Assembly: GCF_052857255.1 (NCBI RefSeq) | Contig: NC_135497.1 | Location: 186,100,084 to 186,164,083, forward strand | Source: Amblyomma americanum | Lineage: Eukaryota > Arthropoda > Arachnida > Ixodida > Ixodidae | Direction: 5' to 3' | DNA: 64,000 nt | Shown here: positions 56,917-64,000 of the stretch, piece by piece | Layout of the letters: each line of letters starts with the position of its first letter | Numbering within the stretch: the first letter of the stretch is position 1 | Position numbers and translations under genes: made by a program | The notes under the pieces: generated by a model | The model's input: the letters and a program-made list of their open reading frames with translations, nothing else | Database searches by the model: none | Told to the model about the DNA's origin: nothing

Positions 56917-57224
56917 ATATTAATTGGTTTTTGGGGAAAGGAAATGGCGCAGTATCTGTCTAATATATCGTTGGACACCTGAACCGCGCTGTAAGGGAAG
57001 GGATAAGGGTGGGAGTGAAGAAAGGAAGAAAGAGGTGCCGTAGTGGAGGGCTCCGGAATAATTTCGACCACCTGGGGATCTTTAACGTGCACTGAAATCG
57101 CACAGCCTACGGGCGCCTTAGCGTTTTGCCTCAGTAAAAACGCAGCCGCCACGGTCGTGTTCGAACCCGGGAACTCCGGAGCAGTAGCTGAGCGCCCTAA
57201 CCACTGAGTCATCGCGGCGGGTCT
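56917..57224 (-). mobile_element. tRNA-derived SINE, intron 3, copy D
   Basis: Same insertion with duplications at 56905-56916 and 57225-57236. Confidence 0.92.
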
Positions 57225-57508
57225 CTGCATACATTAGCACTGATAACTTCGTTGTAGACACGCGGCACTACAGTAATAGGCCGCAGCGTTCATTGGGTGA
57301 TCAACCTCTCGCGATCATCAACTGCAACGAGCCACAGAGGCAGGGTGAACGTGCTGCATATCAAAAGTGCGGAAGGCAATCAAATGGGGTTTTAAAGTGA
57401 AGGCTTTTCTGGCCGCAAACTTGCGATATCGCCGTGGCGGTGCTCCGAGGATGCACATAACGTCAAAACGCGCGGCTCACCGCGCATAATTCTCTCTTTC
57501 TCGCTCCC

Positions 57509-58918
57509 TAGTCACTACTGAGCATGAGCCAATAGTAGCATCGAGCCACAGGTGTCCGCCGCTGCGCAGCGCCACGCCTTTCCTCAAAATCCAACTTTCA
57601 ATTGTCAGCTTTCTCTTTTTTCTTTCCCTCCCTTCTTTATCGCTTCCATTACGGCGCGGCTCGGGTGTCCACCGAGATATGTGAGACGGTTACTGTGTCA
57701 TTTCCTTTCCTCAAAAACCAAACAAAACTAGTCAGCCGACGGTGTTCATAGTTCATTGGCGTTGACAACTTTGAAAAGGCCGTTCATTTTCACGAAAGGA
57801 AAGACGTAATAATAAACGTAATAATTGGTTTTTGGGGAAAGGAAATTGCGCAGTATCTGTCCCGTATATCGTTGGACACCTGAACCGAGTCGTAAGGGAA
57901 GGGATAAACGAGGGAGTGAAAGAAGAAAGAGGTGCCGTAGTGGAGGGCTCCGGAATAATTTCGACCGCTTGGGGATCTTTCACGTGCACTGACATGGCAC
58001 AAGACGCGGGCGCCTTAGCGTTTCTCCCCCATAAAAATGCAGCCGCCGCGGTCGGGTTCGAACCCGGGAACTCCGGATCAGTAGCCGAGCGCCCTAACCG
58101 CTGAGCCACCGCGGCGCACAACCGGCTCCGTGTGTCAGCGGAGACCTAAATCTCGCTTCCATGCACGTGGCGCTGGTATCCAACTGCAAAAGACTGCTTT
58201 GATTGCGTTCCCCACACTGGATAGGCAGCGCGCCCTCCCTGCCACCCTGGGAGGTGGCACGCAGTTAATGGTTGATCGCGAGATCTTGATCAGTAAACGA
58301 ACGCAGCGGCCTAGCTATTGCTGCAGTGCCGCATGTCAGCCACAACGCTGTCAGCGCTATTGCATTCAGGCCACATCTCTCTCCCACCACTGCCACGTGC
58401 ATCAAATCACGAATGAGGCGTCCGCATATCCAGGCAGTCAGTTATGCGCCCTTCCTTTATACAACTCCATCATCGTCTAGAACATTGTCAACGCCAAGAA
58501 CACTGTGAACGCCGACACCTTTCGCTTTGTATACCCTAGATTAACTGAGCTACTCCACATTAATTTTTTGCAGTTGCATGCCAACGCCACGTTACATGAA
58601 AGCGAAAGTGAGGTGTCCAATGACCCAGGGAGCCAGTTGTGCGCCTTTCCTTTCGTAAAAATGAGCGGCTTCTACGTTGTCAACAACACCAATGCACCAA
58701 ATGAGCGCCGGCGGCTCATTTTTTTTGTTTTGAGGAACGGAAATGGAGCAGCAACTGTCTCATATGTCTCGGTGGACACTAGATCGAATGGATAAATACG
58801 GGATGGAAACAAGAAAAAAGAAAACTTGAGAATCGAATTTAAGGAAAGGTGTGGCGCTACGTAGCGGCGGAATACCTATGGCTCGGTGCAACTAGTGGCT
58901 CATGCGCAGTAGTGACTA
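57509..58918. mobile_element. Foldback element, unit 4
   Basis: Same element, 1410 bp, with one T fewer in the T-run near 58720. Confidence 0.7.
57808..58117 (-). mobile_element. tRNA-derived SINE nested in foldback element, unit 4
   Basis: Same insertion; a private A-to-C change at about 58028. Confidence 0.85.
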
Positions 58919-61900
58919 GACACGCTTACCCGAAATGGGCCGCTGGCTATAGCCTAGCGTAGCTCTCGCTACAAACAATTCCATCCGCCTTTGACACAAC
59001 ACCACATCACTCAGCAAAACGCATAGGTAGCGCATTACACAAGGAAGGGAGGCGGCCGTCTGCGGGGACAATCCGGCATAAAACAAAATATTGCAGACAG
59101 ATATAACACAGGATATGAGCACAGCTGGCGGTTCTCCCTCCCCTGTGTTCATGTCATTTGTCACCCGCTTTACGTAGGGACTCGCTTGTGTCCCGTAGAT
59201 TGTGTTCTGTAGCCGAGTACAATGCGAGCCATGACTTGTTGAATCGTTTGCAGACGTGAACATATATTTTGAACTTCTTTCACCCGTCGCATTATCGGGA
59301 ACTTCCGCAAGCTGTTAACTCCAACTCTGTTGAGCGTTGTTTATCTCTCTTCTCGCTACCTCCACCATGCAGCATAAGTATTGTTTTTTCCGCCCAGAGC
59401 ATGGCTTTCTTTCATGCCCAGCTTTCTGTGACATCTACTACTTGTGCCATCTACCGGCAGTGGCGGCGACAGGGAGCGTAACTGAATGGGAAGAGGTACA
59501 AAAAAAAATCGTAAAACGTGAACAAAATCACCTACAGAAATGCTTCGGGGATTTGTGTAATATACACTTAGCTGAGGAATGTGCCGAAGTTTCTGTCCTG
59601 TGCTATTAATACACGAGCTTCCCAGCGCGTTTGAATATTATGCGATGCTGCCTACGAAGGGGGCCAAAGTTTTGGCATTTTTACAGACTTTGAAACTGTA
59701 TAGCACCGTAACACGAATAGATATCGAAAATGCTTCCCGGTTTTAGGTACCCAAATATATGGTGTTTAAAATGGTGTGCAACGATCTGGCATAGCTTTGA
59801 TCAAGAAGCTTCCTGAGGCCTTATAATTGAAACGTGATATTGCCTAAAATATGAAAGATGGCGCCCTGCACCGAGCTACGCTACAGAAATACTGCTGAAG
59901 TTGCGTACATTTCGACGCTTATCTTTTTATCGGGTGACTTTTGCCTTGCAGACAAGAACACATGTCAGAGCTCGAACCCAGTGTCTCGACCGGAGCTTTA
60001 AATAAAGAAGGTTGTTACGATGACCATGCTTTAACGCAGCTACATAAAATATTCACGGCTGTTCATATATGCTTGTCATGGAGCAACTTTGCAAATTTTC
60101 AGCCCTTTGCTATTATTTAAAAAGTTTATTGGGGCGTGTGATCATGATATATTAGGGTATGAGAGCTAGCTCGCCTGAATTGTAGCTATTCTTGTTACTT
60201 TTAAAGAGCGTAGCGGCATTCAAACGGCCGACATCAAAAAGTATTCGCGGATATAAATGTTTACGTTTATTCTTTCAATACTTATTTAAGAAAATTTGAT
60301 ATAGCTTTACTCAGAAACATTCTGAAGCTGTTCAGCTGTTGCCGGCCAGAACACAGAATATGGAGTCTAGAAGCAAATAGCGTCTATATAGAAGTTCAGG
60401 TTGTTACTGTCACGTTCACCTGTAATGCTTTCAAATTAGTGACTCTAGCGTTGTCCGAATATGGTGACTCGAGTTTGCACTTAGAGTTCTAACCTGGGTT
60501 CAGAACCTTTTGTTTTGGTCAACTAATTTTAATAAATGTGCTCGTTTCTGTAGAAAATATATTAGTATGAATGTATGAATGAAAAATTTCACGCATGATC
60601 ACTATTCATACTTTTATTGCTGCAGCTATTGGCGACTTTTTTGCTGTTCTTTCATTCTGACTTCTGTAATATGCATGCATGATGTATTGCCGGGATCCAT
60701 CCTGTGTAACACAATTGAAAAAGTGAGGCTTCGCTTTTGAGGTACGAAACTTCGCTTTTAAAGATACCGCAAGATACCGCCAACTTTTTTCCATTTTTGC
60801 AAACAAATTGGTGAATTTAATTGTGTCCACTTCTGGGCTACGAGAAAGCGCTTTTACATGGACGTCATCAAGGAAGCATTTCATAACGGTATATATAAAT
60901 GGTAAATATTGTGGCTGTCGCAATTTGCAACGCTGCCAGCCGCTACGCTGCCAGTCGCTGCTACGCTGCTTCGTCGGCCGATTGTCATGATATCGCATTT
61001 AATTCTCCCGCACCTCCCAGAGTGACATCGCAAGTTGCCGCCATGTGCAAGAGGGTTAAACACGGATTAAAAGGGTTAGTCGCGATGTCATATCAATCGT
61101 CTGAAGCGACTGTCTTGACAGCCTCCTTTCAAGAACGTTTGCATCTGTCCTTTGAGGCTGGGCTGTAATCATTTTAAGCAATAAATTTTTCTTTTTCACC
61201 AGTATAATAGATGAGTTGCGTTATCGCAAGCAGCATGCTTTTAAGATTCATCTTCTTCAAAATGCTATGAAAACGTCTAAAAAATTGACCGCCAATCGCA
61301 AGATCAAAGGATGTCAAGGGGTATAAATTAGAGGGGGAAGAAAAATAAAAAACAACTAAGTGTCCTGCCCACGCCAGTACCAATACTACATTGAGACTGT
61401 TAAAAGAATGAAAACTAGAAGTGCCCCCCCTTTAGGACGGCCAATGAAAATCAAGAGAACCACCCCCACAAATACATTCGAAGAGAGAGGGAACGGGTGG
61501 GGGGGGGGCGGCAAAGTCTTGCACAGGGTGCCGGGTGATGTAAGGCCGGCTCAGGACCCAGCCGCTATGCCCACCTTTCAGCGTACGCGAAATGCAACAA
61601 CGCTCCGGCTGTTTACCCCCGGGGGGTCGAATTAGTTCGAAGCGCTCCAGTGCGCTGTCCCTCATGGCCTGTAAGGAACTAATTTGTATAATTTCATTGT
61701 AGCTTTTCCCAGTTCCCAGGTTACTCTGCCTGCAGCAGCTTTGATTTCTGTGGTCAGGTGAAAAACTAATTATACTGCACTGAACAATACTTTCGCTTAC
61801 TTTGGAAGCAGCAGCGTTTGGTAAATCAAACCAAATACAATTGTAATAGAGAGGTAGAGCGCAACAAAAATAACCAGACGGTAAAAAGGAATGGATACCA

Positions 61901-63214
61901 ATAAAATAAGTCACGAATTGCATTCTATGTTACAAAGTTAATGAGACTATCAAATAGGCGGGGATGTCATTATAGCAGGCGGTTATGTCATTATAGCACG
62001 TAGCGGAAAGCACAATGTCAGCAAATTACCATGAATGAAGGGGAAGCCTTCGCAACGATAACACTCATGGGAAGTGATCTGTTACGTTTACAGTAATATT
62101 CGAAGCACTGGAGGTTATATTTCTTTTCTCCTATGCACCTTTGGGGAGTAAATCGAGCAAATGTAATAGGTTATTTTCATGGCGTCGCTGTCAATAAACT
62201 TGCACTTGCCACACTATCTGATAGCTGGTGCGGAAGGGGTTATAACTTCCCCGCAAAAAGGCAAGGACAAGGGCTATAGTTCCGACATAAAATATTTTAT
62301 TATACACTTTTTATACAACATTTGGAAACAAAATGTGTACAGTCAGAATCACATAGCGTCATTACCTTGTGTTCATGTTACATGTACAACCAGAACGATG
62401 CACTCCAAACGTAACGAATATGAATATAACTAAACACACTTCACAGCAACATGGCATACAAAAGAAGCAATACTTTGCGAAAAGAATAAAGAACAAGGCA
62501 AACTTTTAATCGGTTGCCAAACAAAATGAGTCAGCAAAGAAGGACATACAAATGAACATAAATGATGGCATTGAATGTGCGTAGTATTGCAGTCGTCACT
62601 TTTCTCGAGCCTGTTTGTGCGCATTGTTCACTTGATGCCAGTATCATATGATCTACGCCCGATACGACCAATCAGTTTTCTTAAATTCGCTGCAAATTTT
62701 TTTCCTGCTGCCTCGCAGAACTCAAAGGCGTGTGTGCATGTTCATTTTCAAAGCACCCCCCCCCCCATGTATTTTTATAGCTGTACTGATTGCGTTATAA
62801 ATCGGTTATCCATGGTTTGTTTACAGAAAAGAATTTTCTTACGCAAAAGACAAGCCAAAATATCATTTTATAAGTGACAACTGCAATACTTACAAAACAC
62901 ACATATCACATTTATATTGCACCAAAAATTGCTCCGGGCATATAAGGCAGTTAAACAGTCACATAATACAAATACACTATTTTTAGTACACACCGAACAC
63001 TCCTTTAGAAGCAGGTTACATAAGGCATCAGGAACAGTACTCTTCATCTTCAAGCAGTGATTCACTTTCTAAACTAGAGGTACAACACAGCACTATAAAT
63101 ATAGGAGGAAACAAGCAAAATTAAAAGGCACATCTCATCACATAACTGTTATCTCCTCCTATGGCTACAATCATTGCTTTTCTCTTTCTTTCCTTACAAG
63201 GTTGCGAAGTTTTT

Positions 63215-64000
63215 CTATTGATTTGACTCCGAAGCTCCGTGCGCAATTCTCCTGCATCCATGTCGTCCACATTTTGTAGACATGCAGTTTCCTTCGCTCA
63301 CTTTTTCATCTGCACAGCGTAGCCTCTTCGCCCGTGTCTCTTGAATAAGTCCCTCAAACCAATACTCTTGGTCCCGCTTTTTATATGCACGGCTTAGTCT
63401 GATATTCTCACTCACTTCAAGCCTTTTCGCCAGCTTGAGAGCGTCAGCGGCTGCATTCCACATGTTAGACTTCCCATGGTGTAGATGCTTTAGCACGTCG
63501 TTTTTTTCCTCTAACCCTGCGCCTTGAAATTCAACCAAGGCACTTGAACCTTTCTTGCTTTGCGGAAGCGTGGTGCGCGAGAATATGAATGTACGGCGTA
63601 ACTCTATCGCCACCATAGGCTTTGCAACCTTGGGCTCCTAATTCTAAGAACGTGTGAAAGAATTCTGAGGTTTCTCTTTCTATGCTGCGACCTTCAACAT
63701 CATTTTCCAGGTGGTAAAAAATTTTCCGCATAAGCTTCCAAAGGAGCAAAGTTTTTTCCTCTGTCTGAGGGTGCAATTTCCCGGCCAGTTTTTCAGGCAA
63801 AGCCTTTAGCAGGCGCTCACAATCGCCCCCCGATACCGACGTGAATGTTTTTCTCTTGTTTCCTTCATTCGTTTCCCAGACGTGAAATTTAATCCCACAG
63901 TTATTTATGGCGTCAACGATGTCCTGAACGTGCATGGTCATACAACGTGGGTTGCGGACTTTTTCACGGTAATCTCTGTCTTCTGCTTCTGAAAGCAATC
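63215..64000 (-). pseudogene. Antisense transposase-like ORF remnant, copy D (cut by window end)
   Basis: Only the C-terminal part is inside the window. It keeps the second-phase frame open to 63215 as in copy A, with no extra nonsense codon, and shares with copy B an A at 63533. Confidence 0.55.

Larger units (their letters stand above)
57643..64000. repeat. Tandem array unit 4, cut by window end
   Basis: The first 6358 bases of a fourth unit, all inside intron 3 of gene copy D. It ends inside the antisense transposase-like frame, before exon 4 would be reached (expected roughly 660 bases beyond the window). Confidence 0.96.

Overview
The window is eukaryotic DNA. It consists of a head-to-tail tandem array of a unit of about 19.2 kb: three full units (1-19221, 19222-38437, 38438-57642) and a partial fourth (57643-64000). 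Every unit carries the same seven-exon beta-tubulin gene on the + strand. Intron-rich protein coding, pol III-type tRNA-derived SINEs ending in TAA-rich tails, LINE 3' ends with GAT repeats, and SINE wording close to repeats I associate with hard-tick genomes all suggest a chelicerate, most probably an ixodid tick. The organism call is inference.

Layout. Copy A enters from the left inside intron 3 and shows exons 4-7 (7016-9869). Copy B is complete (15512-29090). Copy C has all seven exons (34731-48308), but the donor of its last intron is mutated (GT to GG) and it carries Y222F. Copy D shows exons 1-3 (53945-56399) and runs off the right end. The encoded protein is 443 residues. Its exon phases agree throughout, and each complete promoter side has a TATA box about 200 bases before the ATG and each 3' end an AATAAA. 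Between genes lie about 5.4 kb of DNA holding a young SINE with target-site duplications, an old SINE, the end of a LINE reverse-transcriptase ORF and two copies of another retroelement 3' end.

Intron 3 is about 8.3 kb. It holds a SINE flanked by a perfect 12-bp duplication, a foldback element of about 1.4 kb with inverted arms of about 290 bp and a nested SINE, and a long antisense open frame. That frame looks like a decayed transposase and runs up to the exon 4 splice acceptor. All insertions sit at the same sites in every unit, so they predate the amplification.

The units differ by scattered substitutions and short indels. Shared variants group the copies in conflicting ways (A with D against B with C, then A with C against B with D), which suggests exchange or conversion between units. 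I found no second cellular gene in the unit. Other open frames are read-throughs of tubulin exons, SINE shadows or unsupported short frames.
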